NCBI GenBank assembly: GCA_910580235.1
Contig: CAJTVU010000006.1
Coordinates: 124,001 to 188,000, forward strand
Origin: an uncultured Dorea sp.
GTDB lineage: Bacteria > Bacillota > Clostridia > Lachnospirales > Lachnospiraceae
Reading direction: 5' to 3'
Length of the DNA stretch: 64,000 bases
Positions 7,924 to 17,006 of this stretch are shown here, piece by piece; position 1 is the first letter of the stretch, and each line of letters starts with the position of its first letter. A program made the translations under genes and the position numbers. The notes under the pieces were generated by a model. It worked only from the letters and a program-made list of their open reading frames with translations, was not told the DNA's origin and searched no databases.

Positions 7924-9228
7924 ATGCATAAATATTTACCGATTACAGATGTTTACGCAAGAGAAATTTTAGATTCCCGCGGGAATCCTACGATAGAAGT
8001 AGAAGTATTGGCAGGGGAGAAGCACGTGGGCCGCGCCGACGTGCCGTCCGGTGCTTCTACCGGGCAGTTTGAGGCGCTTGAGCTCCGGGATAAGGAGGAG
8101 AGGTACGGAGGCCTTGGCGTAGAGCGGGCGGTAGACCATGTGAATGCGCGGATCGCTCCAGAGATACAGGGGATGAATGTGTTCGACCAGGCGGCCATCG
8201 ACGAGGTGCTGATCCGCCTGGACGGTACAGAGAACAAATCCAATCTGGGAGCCAACGCCATGCTCGGCGTGTCTATGGCGGCAGCCAGGGCAGCGGCAGA
8301 AGCCCTTGGGCGTCCTCTTTATGCTTATCTTGGAGGAGTGAATGCGAACCGTATGCCTGTGCCGATGATGAATATTATGAACGGGGGGAAACATGCGGAC
8401 AACACGATCGATATCCAGGAGTTTATGATCATGCCCATAGGCGCCTGCTGCTTCCGCGAGGGGCTTCGCATGTGCGCGGAGATATACCATGCGCTAAAGA
8501 AGATTCTGAAAAGGGAAGGGTTAAGCACCGCGGTAGGAGACGAAGGAGGGTTCGCGCCCAACCTGCCGGACGCAAAAGCGGCCCTTGCCTACATGTCCAA
8601 TGCGATCAGAGAAGCGGGGTACAGGCCGGGAGAGGACGTCTGTTTCGCTCTCGACGTAGCGGCGACGGAACTGTATGATAAAAAGTTCCAGAAATATGTC
8701 TTCGAGGGAGAAGGGCAGATGCAGGGGAAGAACGTCATCCGCTCTGCAGAAGAGCTGATCGATTACTATGAAGAGCTGACCTGTCAGTTTCCGATCCTGT
8801 CCATCGAAGATCCGCTGGACGAGGAAGACTGGGAAGGCTGGGAATTGATCACCACAAGGCTGGGGCTTCATGTCCAGTTGGTAGGGGACGACCTTTTTGT
8901 GACGAATACAAAGCGTCTTGCAAAAGGGATTGAGAGGAACGCGGCCAATGCTATCCTTGTAAAAGTCAATCAGATCGGGACACTGACAGAAGCGTTCCAC
9001 GCGATCGATATGGCAAAGACTTCCGGCTATCGGACGATCATCTCCCACCGTTCCGGCGAGACGGCAGACACGATCATCGCCGACATAGCGGTGGCATTTA
9101 ACGCAGGACAGATCAAGACGGGGGCGCCATGTCGGTCGGAGAGAGTGGAGAAATATAACCAGCTTCTTCGGATTGAAGAGAAGCTTGGAGAAGTGGCTGA
9201 GTATAAAAATCCATTCGAGAGGAAATAA
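7924..9228 (+). CDS. eno: Enolase
   Basis: 434 residues, typical length. It dehydrates 2-phosphoglycerate to phosphoenolpyruvate in glycolysis. The start VYAREILDSRGNPTIEVEV, the flexible loop PSGASTGQFEA, the metal ligands in FALDVAATE, SIEDPLDEEDW and VGDDLFVTN, and the signature region ILVKVNQIGTLTE plus SHRSGETADT are intact. GGAGGAGG precedes the ATG. No other glycolytic gene is adjacent. Confidence 0.97.
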   Translation: MHKYLPITDVYAREILDSRGNPTIEVEVLAGEKHVGRADVPSGASTGQFEALELRDKEERYGGLGVERAVDHVNARIAPEIQGMNVFDQAAIDEVLIRLDGTENKSNLGANAMLGVSMAAARAAAEALGRPLYAYLGGVNANRMPVPMMNIMNGGKHADNTIDIQEFMIMPIGACCFREGLRMCAEIYHALKKILKREGLSTAVGDEGGFAPNLPDAKAALAYMSNAIREAGYRPGEDVCFALDVAATELYDKKFQKYVFEGEGQMQGKNVIRSAEELIDYYEELTCQFPILSIEDPLDEEDWEGWELITTRLGLHVQLVGDDLFVTNTKRLAKGIERNAANAILVKVNQIGTLTEAFHAIDMAKTSGYRTIISHRSGETADTIIADIAVAFNAGQIKTGAPCRSERVEKYNQLLRIEEKLGEVAEYKNPFERK

Positions 9229-9241
9229 CTTGAAAAACCTC

Positions 9242-9270
9242 TTGTAAACTTCCTGGCGCTGTGATAAAAT
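9242..9270 (+). promoter_or_regulatory. Promoter of secG
   Basis: TTGTAA (9242-9247), 17-nt spacer, TAAAAT (9265-9270), about 30 nt before the secG start. Confidence 0.6.
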
Positions 9271-9300
9271 AACAGTGCTTACTTGGCAGGAGGTAGAAAA

Positions 9301-9543
9301 ATGGAGATTCTCAAAACGATATTATTGATCATATTCGCAATAGACTGTATCGCGCTTTCTGCGATCGTACTGCTTCAGGAAGGGAAGTCTGCGGGGCTTG
9401 GGACGATCAGCGGGATGGCTGACACGTACTGGGGACAGAACAAAGGGCGTTCGATGGAAGGGGCTCTTGTAAAGTCTACGAAGTTCCTTGCGATCTTGTT
9501 TATTGTACTGGCAGCAGTGTTGAATTTGAAAGTATTTGCTTAA
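9301..9543 (+). CDS. secG: Preprotein translocase subunit SecG
   Basis: 80 residues with two membrane helices (residues ~4-23 and ~58-78) and a short Gly-rich loop, LQEGKSAGLGTISG, the conserved SecG signature. It helps SecYE/SecA export. An earlier in-frame start at 9283 exists, but AGGAGG lies between, so 9301 is preferred. The arrangement secG-rnr-smpB is a common Firmicutes order. A strong terminator follows. Confidence 0.93.
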   Translation: MEILKTILLIIFAIDCIALSAIVLLQEGKSAGLGTISGMADTYWGQNKGRSMEGALVKSTKFLAILFIVLAAVLNLKVFA

Positions 9544-9566
9544 GATTAAGATGTTTTAAGAACAGT

Positions 9567-9594
9567 AGGACACTCCCATAACAGGAGTGTCCTT
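9567..9594 (+). terminator. secG terminator
   Basis: AGGACACTCC and GGAGTGTCCT are perfect 10-bp arms around a 7-nt loop, followed by TTTT. Confidence 0.85.
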
Positions 9595-9627
9595 TTACAG
9601 TATTCGAGAAAGAAGAGATTTATTTAT

Positions 9628-11661
9628 ATGGGTAGGATATCAGAAAAGAAAGATGCACACAAACATGAGGAAAAAGAAATAAACAAGGTGGGAAATATTA
9701 TAGGAACGTACCGGGCGAACCAGAAAGGGTTCGGCTTCGTGACGGCGGAAGAAGGCCAGAAGGATATTTATATAGCACAAGAGCATACGAACGGCGCGTT
9801 TGACGGCGATGAGGTGGAGGTACAGATCCTCCGGGAGCTGCCGGACAAGAATCCAGAAGGGAAGATCGTGCGCGTGACCGGGCGGAAGCTTACGAAGGTC
9901 GTAGGCCTGTACAAAAAGAAGAAGCACGCAGGATTCGGCTTTGTGCTCCCGGATAACCAGCGTCTGCTCCAGGATATATTTATCCCTGTAGAAAAGGCAA
10001 GCGGCGCGGTGGACGGCCACAAAGTCGTAGCAGAGCTGACCTCTTACGGAGGCGAAGGGAAGAAGCCGGAAGGGAAGATCGTGGAGATCATAGGCCATGT
10101 GAACGATCCAGGGACGGATATCCTTTCCATTGTGAAAGGATATGACCTGCCCGTAGAGTTCCCGGAGAAAGTGCTGAAACAGGCGGGACGGGCTGCAAAG
10201 CCGGTGAGCGAGGCAGACATGGCCGGGAGGAAGGATCTGCGCCACTGGCAGATGGTGACGATAGACGGGGAAGATGCAAAAGATCTGGACGACGCCGTCT
10301 CTGTCTTTAAGGATGGGGACAATTATGTCCTGGGCGTACACATTGCTGATGTGACAAATTATGTGCAGGAGGGCAGCGCCATCGACCGGGAGGCACTTGA
10401 GCGGGGGACAAGCGTGTACCTGGCGGACCGTGTGATACCGATGCTGCCTCACGCCTTGTCCAACGGTATCTGCTCTTTGAACGCAGGGGAAGACCGCCTT
10501 GCTCTAAGCTGCATTATGACAGTGGATCCGAGAGGAATCGTCATAGATCATGAGATCGCGGAGACGGTCATCCATGTCACAGAGCGCATGTCCTATACGA
10601 GCGTAAAGAAGATACTGGAAGATGGGGACGAAGGAGAGATACGAAAGTACGAAAGCCTGACGCCGATGTTCGAGCTGATGCGGGAGCTGTCAGGGATCCT
10701 GCGAGGCAGGAGAGGCAAGAGGGGATCTATTGATTTTGACTTTCCTGAGACGAAGATGATACTGGATAAAAATGGACGTCCGATAGACATCCAGCCTTAT
10801 GACAGAAATGTGGCTACACGGATCATCGAGGATTTTATGCTGCTGGCCAATGAGACGGTCGCCGAGGATTATTACTGGCAGGAGCTGCCCTTCGTGTACC
10901 GTACCCACGATACGCCGGATGAGGAGAAGATACGCGCCCTTGCTACGTTTATCAATAATTTTGGATATTCTATGCACGTAGGAGTAAATGAAATACATCC
11001 AAAAGAAATACAAAAGCTTCTTTCGAAAATAATTGGAACGCCACACGAGGCACTTATCAGCCGTCTTGCGCTGCGCTCTATGAAGAGGGCGAGATATACG
11101 CCGGACAATACAGGGCATTTCGGGCTGGCCGCCAATTATTATACGCATTTTACCTCCCCGATACGGAGATATCCAGATTTGCAGATCCACCGGATCATCA
11201 AGGATAATCTGCGGGGGAGGATGAAGGATGAAAGGATCGGGCATTACCGCAGCATCCTGCCGAAAGTGACGGAGCATGCAAGCGAGACAGAGCGGCGGGC
11301 AGAGGAAGCGGAGAGAGAGACGGTAAAGCTGAAAAAAGTAGAATACATGCAGGAGCGTATCGGAGAGGTATACAAGGGAGTCATATCGGGGCTTACGAAG
11401 TGGGGCATGTATGTGGAGCTGCCCAATACGATCGAAGGCCTTGTCCACGTGGTAAATATGACGGACGACCATTATGAGTACAAAGAAGGCTTCTATGAGA
11501 TGCAGGGCGAGCGCACAGGGAAATGCTATAAGCTGGGGCAGGAAGTGTATGTCCGCGTCCTTGGGGCAGACAGGCTGTCGCGCACCATTGACTTTGGGAT
11601 AGCAGGACAATGTGGGACAGGAGGGGAAGGAGAATGGAAAGATGGCGAAGACAGGCAATAG
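9628..11661 (+). CDS. rnr: Ribonuclease R
   Basis: 677 residues. A charged N-terminus and two cold-shock-like domains (GTYRANQKGFGFV and GFGFVLPDNQ) precede the RNB exonuclease domain, with its Asp cluster EDAKDLDDAVSV near residue 215, LERGTSVYLADRVIPMLPH, and later YTHFTSPIRRYPDLQIHR. An S1 domain follows (GVISGLTKWGMYVEL). It degrades structured RNA 3'-5' and acts with tmRNA-SmpB in clearing non-stop mRNAs. The 3' end overlaps smpB by 20 nt, so the two are co-transcribed. Confidence 0.95.
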   Translation: MGRISEKKDAHKHEEKEINKVGNIIGTYRANQKGFGFVTAEEGQKDIYIAQEHTNGAFDGDEVEVQILRELPDKNPEGKIVRVTGRKLTKVVGLYKKKKHAGFGFVLPDNQRLLQDIFIPVEKASGAVDGHKVVAELTSYGGEGKKPEGKIVEIIGHVNDPGTDILSIVKGYDLPVEFPEKVLKQAGRAAKPVSEADMAGRKDLRHWQMVTIDGEDAKDLDDAVSVFKDGDNYVLGVHIADVTNYVQEGSAIDREALERGTSVYLADRVIPMLPHALSNGICSLNAGEDRLALSCIMTVDPRGIVIDHEIAETVIHVTERMSYTSVKKILEDGDEGEIRKYESLTPMFELMRELSGILRGRRGKRGSIDFDFPETKMILDKNGRPIDIQPYDRNVATRIIEDFMLLANETVAEDYYWQELPFVYRTHDTPDEEKIRALATFINNFGYSMHVGVNEIHPKEIQKLLSKIIGTPHEALISRLALRSMKRARYTPDNTGHFGLAANYYTHFTSPIRRYPDLQIHRIIKDNLRGRMKDERIGHYRSILPKVTEHASETERRAEEAERETVKLKKVEYMQERIGEVYKGVISGLTKWGMYVELPNTIEGLVHVVNMTDDHYEYKEGFYEMQGERTGKCYKLGQEVYVRVLGADRLSRTIDFGIAGQCGTGGEGEWKDGEDRQ

Positions 11662-12115
11662 CAATAAAATGATAGCTAATAATAAGAAGGCATATCATGA
11701 TTATTTTATATTGGAAAATTATGAAGCCGGCATCGCTCTCCACGGGACGGAGGTAAAGTCGCTGCGTATGGGGAAATGCAGCATTAAAGAGTCGTTTATC
11801 CGTGTGGAGAATGGGGAGATGTATATTTACGGTATGCATATCAGCCCTTACGAGAAGGGGAATATTTTCAACAAAGATCCCCTTCGGGTACGCAAGCTCC
11901 TCCTGCATAAGGCGGAGATCAACAAGATGCTTGGCAAGACGAAGGAGAAGGGGATGGCCATCGTGCCGCTGAAAGTATATTTCAAAGGCAGCCTTGTGAA
12001 AGTGGAGATTGGGCTTGCCAAGGGCAAGAAGCTGTACGATAAGCGGCAAGATATTGCGAAGAAGGATCAGAAGCGGGAAGCAGAGCGGGACTTCAAAGTC
12101 CGCAATTTCGGATAG
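11642..12115 (+). CDS. smpB: SsrA-binding protein
   Basis: 157 residues. SmpB delivers tmRNA to stalled ribosomes. Conserved blocks are NKKAYHDYFILENYEAGI, LHGTEVKSLR, YIYGMHISPYEKGN, LKVYFKGSLVKVEIGLAKGKK and the basic C-terminal tail DKRQDIAKKDQKREAERD. Chosen start is the ATG at 11642, preceded by AAGGAG, inside the rnr gene; the upstream in-frame codons lack a ribosome site. In this window ssrA lies 27.8 kb away rather than next door. Confidence 0.95.
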   Translation: MAKTGNSNKMIANNKKAYHDYFILENYEAGIALHGTEVKSLRMGKCSIKESFIRVENGEMYIYGMHISPYEKGNIFNKDPLRVRKLLLHKAEINKMLGKTKEKGMAIVPLKVYFKGSLVKVEIGLAKGKKLYDKRQDIAKKDQKREAERDFKVRNFG

Positions 12116-12123
12116 GAGGGCGC

Positions 12124-12360
12124 ATGGTACCGACAAAAAAAGAAGACTTGCGTAAATTGGTGAGCGAGACTACAATGGAAGTATATGAGGAACTGACGCC
12201 TCAGCTGATCCGGCTTATTGAAGAGACGAAGCGGAATGATACATTGACGGAAGGCCAGAAGCAGGACGAGATCTCCCTACATATGATAGGATATGTGAAA
12301 TCCTGCACCAATGAGATCATCATTGACGTTCTGGCAGAAATACTTGGATTGGAGGGCTAG
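12124..12360 (+). CDS. Small helical protein of unknown function
   Basis: 78 residues, acidic, predicted mostly alpha-helical, with no Cys, signal or membrane segment. It begins MVPTKKEDLRKLVSE and carries a Thr/Glu-rich helix (LIEETKRNDTLTEGQ). AGGAGGG precedes the ATG, and it lies 8 nt after smpB and 4 nt before the zinc-ribbon gene, so it is translated as part of that operon. I do not recognise the family. Confidence 0.7.
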   Translation: MVPTKKEDLRKLVSETTMEVYEELTPQLIRLIEETKRNDTLTEGQKQDEISLHMIGYVKSCTNEIIIDVLAEILGLEG

Positions 12361-12364
12361 AGAG

Positions 12365-12991
12365 ATGGCATATTGCGTAAAATGCGGTACAATGGTAGGA
12401 GACGATGTGAAATTCTGTCCCCAGTGCGGGGAGGAGATCCCGAAAACTGACAGCCAGAGGTCGGGGCAGACATATTACAGCCAGGCAGAGCCTTACAATA
12501 CAGCAGGAGCCTATGATACGAGCTCATCAGGCACATACGGCTCATCGGGTACATACAGCTCAGCAGGAGCGTACAGCTCGGCGGGATCATATGATTCGTC
12601 CGGAGAATATGGTACGTCGGGATTTACTGACAAAGAAGGATATTTCAATCCCGGGGAGGTAAAGCGGAACCGTGCGATGGGCGTGCTGTCTTATTTGGGC
12701 ATACTGGTACTTATCCCGCTCCTTGCGGGGGATAAGAGCTCTGAGTATGTGCGGCATCATGCAAATCAGGGGCTGGTTCTGTTCCTTGTGTCTACAGTGG
12801 TAGACTTGCTGGACGGAAGCTGGGTGTGGGGATTCCATTCCCTTATCCATATGGGCGGGGCAGGCTTCTCCTTGCTCCTGAATATTGCAGATTTCGCGTG
12901 CCTTATTATGATGATCATGGGCATCGTATCCGCCTGTAAGGGGAAACGGACGGAGCTGCCACTTATCGGGAAGATAAAATTCTGGAGATAA
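12365..12991 (+). CDS. Zinc-ribbon membrane protein with Ser/Gly/Tyr-rich linker
   Basis: 208 residues. A zinc ribbon CVKCG...CPQCG (residues ~4-24) is followed by a low-complexity linker of repeated SSAGAYSS/SSGTYGSS units (~35-80), then a membrane domain with three hydrophobic segments. The stretch YVRHHANQGLVLFL resembles the DUF4870/Tic20-like family. Its role is unknown. The start is the ATG at 12365 with GGAGG 8 nt upstream; the longer frame at 12311 overlaps the preceding gene. Confidence 0.75.
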   Translation: MAYCVKCGTMVGDDVKFCPQCGEEIPKTDSQRSGQTYYSQAEPYNTAGAYDTSSSGTYGSSGTYSSAGAYSSAGSYDSSGEYGTSGFTDKEGYFNPGEVKRNRAMGVLSYLGILVLIPLLAGDKSSEYVRHHANQGLVLFLVSTVVDLLDGSWVWGFHSLIHMGGAGFSLLLNIADFACLIMMIMGIVSACKGKRTELPLIGKIKFWR

Positions 12992-13054
12992 GAGGTTACG
13001 AAGGTCTGGTACATAGGGAGAGAGTGGAATAAGAGTTAGGAGGCGGGTTCAGGT

Positions 13055-14068
13055 ATGAAAAAGCAAAAAATTGTCTTGCTCTTTTTGGGGATGGCTCTTA
13101 TATGTATATGTATGGCTGGATGCGAGAAAAGTGAAAGGTATGAGATGGCAAAGGCATCAAAGGATGATATGTTTCCGATTTATGAGCAGGAAGATGAAGA
13201 GCTGCAAGAAGTATCTGAGCTTCAAACGCTGCAAGATGTATATAAATCAGGGTATGAATTTGAGGAATGGCAATTAAAAGATATTAAAGAACCTGGAGAC
13301 ATACTTGTTTTAGAGGACGCTTTTGTCATATCAGACCGACAGGCTGATTGTGTTTTTAAAATAGATCATAGTGGGAACGTAATTGCCCAAATGGGGCAGA
13401 CAGGGAACGGGGCCGGCGAATTTCTGAAGCCTTCTGCGCTTGCGGCTTATAACAATGAAATTTATGTATTAGATCAAGGTAACAATAGAATACAGGTATT
13501 AGATGAGGATTTAGCTTATAACGGAGAAATAAAGCTGAAAGATACAAAAACAGAGGATCCCAATTATATCCCTCAGAATATAGCCGTGAATGGGGAAGGA
13601 GTATTTGTGACCGGGCTATCACTGGAAAATCCCGTAGTAGACCGGTACGCGGAAGGGATGGATGAAGCTGTCTCCAACTTTATTGGGAGTATAGATGTAT
13701 ATGAGGGACAAGTATATTGTATAAATTCTATGGTTCGGTATTATGATGAAGAAAACGACAGTTTCGGGGCTGTGACCGCGGCGCCGGGATGGCTTGTGTC
13801 TGTAAAAGAGGGAGAAGTGGAAAAATTGTGCGAGATGCCATATGGATTCAACATCACTGCTTTTCTTGTGGACAAGAAAGGCATCCTGTGTGTTTCCGGA
13901 TCAGGCGGCGCGGTTTATCGATTGAATGAAGACGGCGTATACGAGGAGACGATTTTTTCTTTGCCAGAGCTTCAAGATGAAGAGACGCCGCAAATTGAAG
14001 CTGATGATAAAGAAAACATTTATATTGTAATGCCAAAAGCTAAAAAGATTTATCGATGCTACAAGTAG
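13055..14068 (+). CDS. Beta-propeller (NHL-like) lipoprotein
   Basis: 337 residues. A lipoprotein signal peptide ends in MAGC (Cys ~23). The body has repeats of the NHL/6-bladed propeller type, for example GQTGNGAGEFLKPSALAAY and IYVLDQGNNRIQVLD, and ends in IYRCYK. It is probably anchored on the outer face of the membrane. It is followed at short distance by two ABC permeases and an ATPase, so it may be the extracellular partner or sensor of that system. Base composition becomes more AT-rich from here. Confidence 0.75.
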   Translation: MKKQKIVLLFLGMALICICMAGCEKSERYEMAKASKDDMFPIYEQEDEELQEVSELQTLQDVYKSGYEFEEWQLKDIKEPGDILVLEDAFVISDRQADCVFKIDHSGNVIAQMGQTGNGAGEFLKPSALAAYNNEIYVLDQGNNRIQVLDEDLAYNGEIKLKDTKTEDPNYIPQNIAVNGEGVFVTGLSLENPVVDRYAEGMDEAVSNFIGSIDVYEGQVYCINSMVRYYDEENDSFGAVTAAPGWLVSVKEGEVEKLCEMPYGFNITAFLVDKKGILCVSGSGGAVYRLNEDGVYEETIFSLPELQDEETPQIEADDKENIYIVMPKAKKIYRCYK

Positions 14069-14083
14069 GAGCATAAAGAAAAT

Positions 14084-15193
14084 ATGAATAGGGTCAATTA
14101 TCAGTTCCGGCAGATGCTGTTTAAAATCAGATACCGAAAAAGAGAATATTTTATGTACATTATCTCATTTTATTTAGGGCTTCTGTTACCGGCATTTTGT
14201 TTAGCGAATATCAGAGCTGCAGATCAAGTGATTTATTTTACGACATTTGAAGGGATGGAGAGCTCTGTACAGATAGACTGGTTCAGTGACGATTTCCCGG
14301 ATGTTAAAATAGAAGGCGCAGAAAGCATATCTGTTAGCGGATATTATGAGGAAGATTTTGTTGAATGGGGACATCAGTATGTTTCGATCAAAGGTATAGA
14401 TGAGAGCTACATGTATCCATTTCCAGAAGTAAAGGGACGCATATTTGAAGATTATGAGTTAAAAGAGGGAAGGAAAGTCTGTCTTTTAAGCCAGAAATAT
14501 GCAGAAAAGCATTCTTATAAAGAGGGGGATCTGATTTCTATCCATAACGTGGATTTTGAGATTATAGGATTTATCAAAGATAACATATATACAGGGATCC
14601 TGATTCCTTATGCGGCTATGAAAGAGGTGTACCGCTCAGGAAACGGGATTCAATTTACCGCTATGATACTTGCTGAGAATAAGGGTGATAAGGAAAGCAT
14701 GATTGAAAAAGCCGCCAAGGCGATTCCAGATCAGGGTAAAAATGCGGAAATCATAGGGATTACAGACGGAGAAGAATTATATAGGCTTTCACAGGAGACA
14801 AGGCTAAGATGGCGGTTTGCGCGAGGAGCGATCGCGGCTGCCTCCATCGCATTTTTTCTGCTGAACGAAGGCATTGTATTAATGGAAAAGATCAAAAAAG
14901 AGCAGCCAGTTATTGGCGTCCATATGGCAGTGGGAGCAACAAAAAGGGATGTGCGAAGAAGCCTGCTCCTTGAAATATTAATTATTACATTATTGGCGTC
15001 GGGTTTGGTTTTAATAACGATCTTACCATTAGCAAAATTATTTGGGGTAGATAGGATCATGATATTAGATATGGCTGTCATAGCAGAGTTTTTGGCAGTT
15101 GCAGTTAGCGCTTGTGAATTACTGGGTTATGTGACGGTAAGGAAGATGAGATCGGAACAGATAGCGGCGTTAATGAAAATGAGGGATGGATAA
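14084..15193 (+). CDS. ABC permease, FtsX/MacB type (first of pair)
   Basis: 369 residues. One N-terminal membrane segment (~25-45), a large extracytoplasmic domain (~50-240), then three C-terminal segments (~245-355) with the FtsX-type coupling stretch IGVHMAVGATKRDVRRSLLLE. This is the MacB/FtsX permease fold. Its stop overlaps the start of the second permease by one base (TAATG), implying translational coupling. Substrate unknown; mechanotransmission rather than classic transport is possible in this family. Confidence 0.8.
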   Translation: MNRVNYQFRQMLFKIRYRKREYFMYIISFYLGLLLPAFCLANIRAADQVIYFTTFEGMESSVQIDWFSDDFPDVKIEGAESISVSGYYEEDFVEWGHQYVSIKGIDESYMYPFPEVKGRIFEDYELKEGRKVCLLSQKYAEKHSYKEGDLISIHNVDFEIIGFIKDNIYTGILIPYAAMKEVYRSGNGIQFTAMILAENKGDKESMIEKAAKAIPDQGKNAEIIGITDGEELYRLSQETRLRWRFARGAIAAASIAFFLLNEGIVLMEKIKKEQPVIGVHMAVGATKRDVRRSLLLEILIITLLASGLVLITILPLAKLFGVDRIMILDMAVIAEFLAVAVSACELLGYVTVRKMRSEQIAALMKMRDG

Positions 15194-16317
15194 TGGAGTA
15201 TGCGGTAAAGCGGGTGCTATATAGATTGTGCTGGAATTGGTGGCTCTCGATCCTGATGGTTGTCGAAATCGCAATAGGAATAAGCGTTTTTACATATTCT
15301 TCAAATTTGCATTATTCATTAGTAAAAGAAGAAAATAAAATCAGACGTCAGGAAAGAGATATGGCCTTACAGATCTCTTTAAAAGAAGGGGAGGCGCCCG
15401 AAGAGGAGGAGGCCTTAACTTTGCAGGACTATGATAAGATACAGCAGCTGTCAGAAGGAGAGGCGTATCTCTATATTGCAGTTCCTGGATTTTATGCTGC
15501 AAGTGGCCAAAATTATGATTATAAGCTGCTTCTAGTGGATTTTGAAAAGTTTGACTTAGATAAAGCATTTGCTTATTGGGGCAGCAATTTACAGGAGATA
15601 ATGGGGCAGGATTTATTAAGCAGCTTCGGATTACAAGACAAAGAAATGCCGGAAATGCTGGATAGAGAAGTGTGGAATACGGAAGTAGAAGAAATCGCAC
15701 TGCAGGATTGCATATTAATTCCGGTCACATATATGGAAGAGATTGAAGGCGAGATCGCCTCGGGCTGGATCCATATGGAGTGGGATTCCCAGGAAATGAA
15801 AGATGCTGAAAAGACAATAGAAAAGATAGAAGAATACCTGATGACGGCTCATGGGGATTCTTTCAGCTACCGGATTTATTATCCAGAAATAGAGCTGTAT
15901 AATAATTCTGAAAATGTAAAAACATCTATACAGGCAATCAATAAAGGGAGCGTATTGTTTTTGCTTATGGTCTTTATAGGGATGTCAGTTATTTTCCATC
16001 TGCTTTTCGAGCATAGGAAAGAGTCTTATGGAGTAAGCCTGGCATGTGGAGCGGACAGCAGGCAATTATTTAAGGAGATCTTCGGGGAGATTATATTTCT
16101 GAACGGCTTTGGGACGATCATAGGCAGCGGTATAGGCGTTCTGATGACATATCATTTGAACTTACAGATTATGACTGGATATATTGAAGTTGTCGGGGAT
16201 CTTCGCACTATTTTATTGGACGTTATGATCTGTCTTATCATATCCCTTGCTATTTCGATGACTATTTATCAGAAATTGAAACGTGAAAAGATTGTTCAGC
16301 TATTGAATGTTTATTAG
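15193..16317 (+). CDS. ABC permease, FtsX/MacB type (second of pair)
   Basis: 374 residues with the same layout: N-terminal segment (~14-33), an acidic extracytoplasmic domain (~35-250), and C-terminal segments starting near residue 253 with SYGVSLACGADSRQLFKEIF as the coupling region. It is shorter on conserved motifs than its partner. It probably forms a heterodimer with the upstream permease and the ATPase downstream. Confidence 0.78.
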   Translation: MEYAVKRVLYRLCWNWWLSILMVVEIAIGISVFTYSSNLHYSLVKEENKIRRQERDMALQISLKEGEAPEEEEALTLQDYDKIQQLSEGEAYLYIAVPGFYAASGQNYDYKLLLVDFEKFDLDKAFAYWGSNLQEIMGQDLLSSFGLQDKEMPEMLDREVWNTEVEEIALQDCILIPVTYMEEIEGEIASGWIHMEWDSQEMKDAEKTIEKIEEYLMTAHGDSFSYRIYYPEIELYNNSENVKTSIQAINKGSVLFLLMVFIGMSVIFHLLFEHRKESYGVSLACGADSRQLFKEIFGEIIFLNGFGTIIGSGIGVLMTYHLNLQIMTGYIEVVGDLRTILLDVMICLIISLAISMTIYQKLKREKIVQLLNVY

Positions 16318-16332
16318 GCAGGAGCGCAGCAG

Positions 16333-16995
16333 ATGATTTCATTAAAGCAGATAGAAAAAACATATTACGGTCAGGGTGTAGAGACAAGAGTTTTGAAAAA
16401 TTTGGAACTAACGATCCAACGGGGAGAATTTGTCTGTATTTATGGAAGCTCCGGGAGCGGAAAATCTACATTATTGAATATCATAGGATTATTAGATGAA
16501 GCTACATCCGGTACATATGAATTAGACGGGGTGGATGTCAATGTTTTAGGAGAAAGGGAAAAGGCTCGTATTCGTAACCAGAAATTAGGGTTTGTATTTC
16601 AGGCCTATCATCTGATACCAGAACTGAGCGCATTAGAGAATATCGTGCTTCCTCTTGGGTATGCCGGGGTGAATGGGGCAGAGAGAAAGAGGGTCGGAAA
16701 TAGGCTGTTGGAAGAGTTTGAGATGGCAGAGCTAAAGAACAAATACATTTCCCAGATGTCAGGCGGCGAGCAGCAGCGTATTGCCATCATGCGTGCAATG
16801 GCAAACCAGCCTAAGATCCTGCTTGCAGACGAACCGACCGGAAATCTGGACAGCGAGAATTCAGAAATAGTGATGGGCTTATTGAGGCGATTAAATCAGC
16901 GCGGAACAACGGTCGTGATGGTAACGCACGATACAGCGCTCGCTCAATATGGAAGCAGAGTAATCCATGTGGAAGACGGGCGGATCGCACAATAA
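16333..16995 (+). CDS. ABC ATPase, MacB/LolD type
   Basis: 220 residues. Walker A GSSGSGKST (~38-46), Q-loop FQAYHLIPELSALENI, signature MSGGEQQR, Walker B ILLADEPTGNLDSEN and switch His in VMVTHD. These are the hallmarks of ATPases that pair with MacB/FtsX permeases. It completes the operon with the lipoprotein and two permeases. GGAGCGCAGCAG, a weak ribosome site, precedes the ATG. Confidence 0.9.
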   Translation: MISLKQIEKTYYGQGVETRVLKNLELTIQRGEFVCIYGSSGSGKSTLLNIIGLLDEATSGTYELDGVDVNVLGEREKARIRNQKLGFVFQAYHLIPELSALENIVLPLGYAGVNGAERKRVGNRLLEEFEMAELKNKYISQMSGGEQQRIAIMRAMANQPKILLADEPTGNLDSENSEIVMGLLRRLNQRGTTVVMVTHDTALAQYGSRVIHVEDGRIAQ

Positions 16996-17006
16996 GAGAT
17001 TTTCTT

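Noticed and set aside
12480..12610. Ser/Gly/Tyr repeats as a phase-variable tract
   Set aside because: Codons differ from unit to unit; a protein linker, not a DNA slippage repeat.
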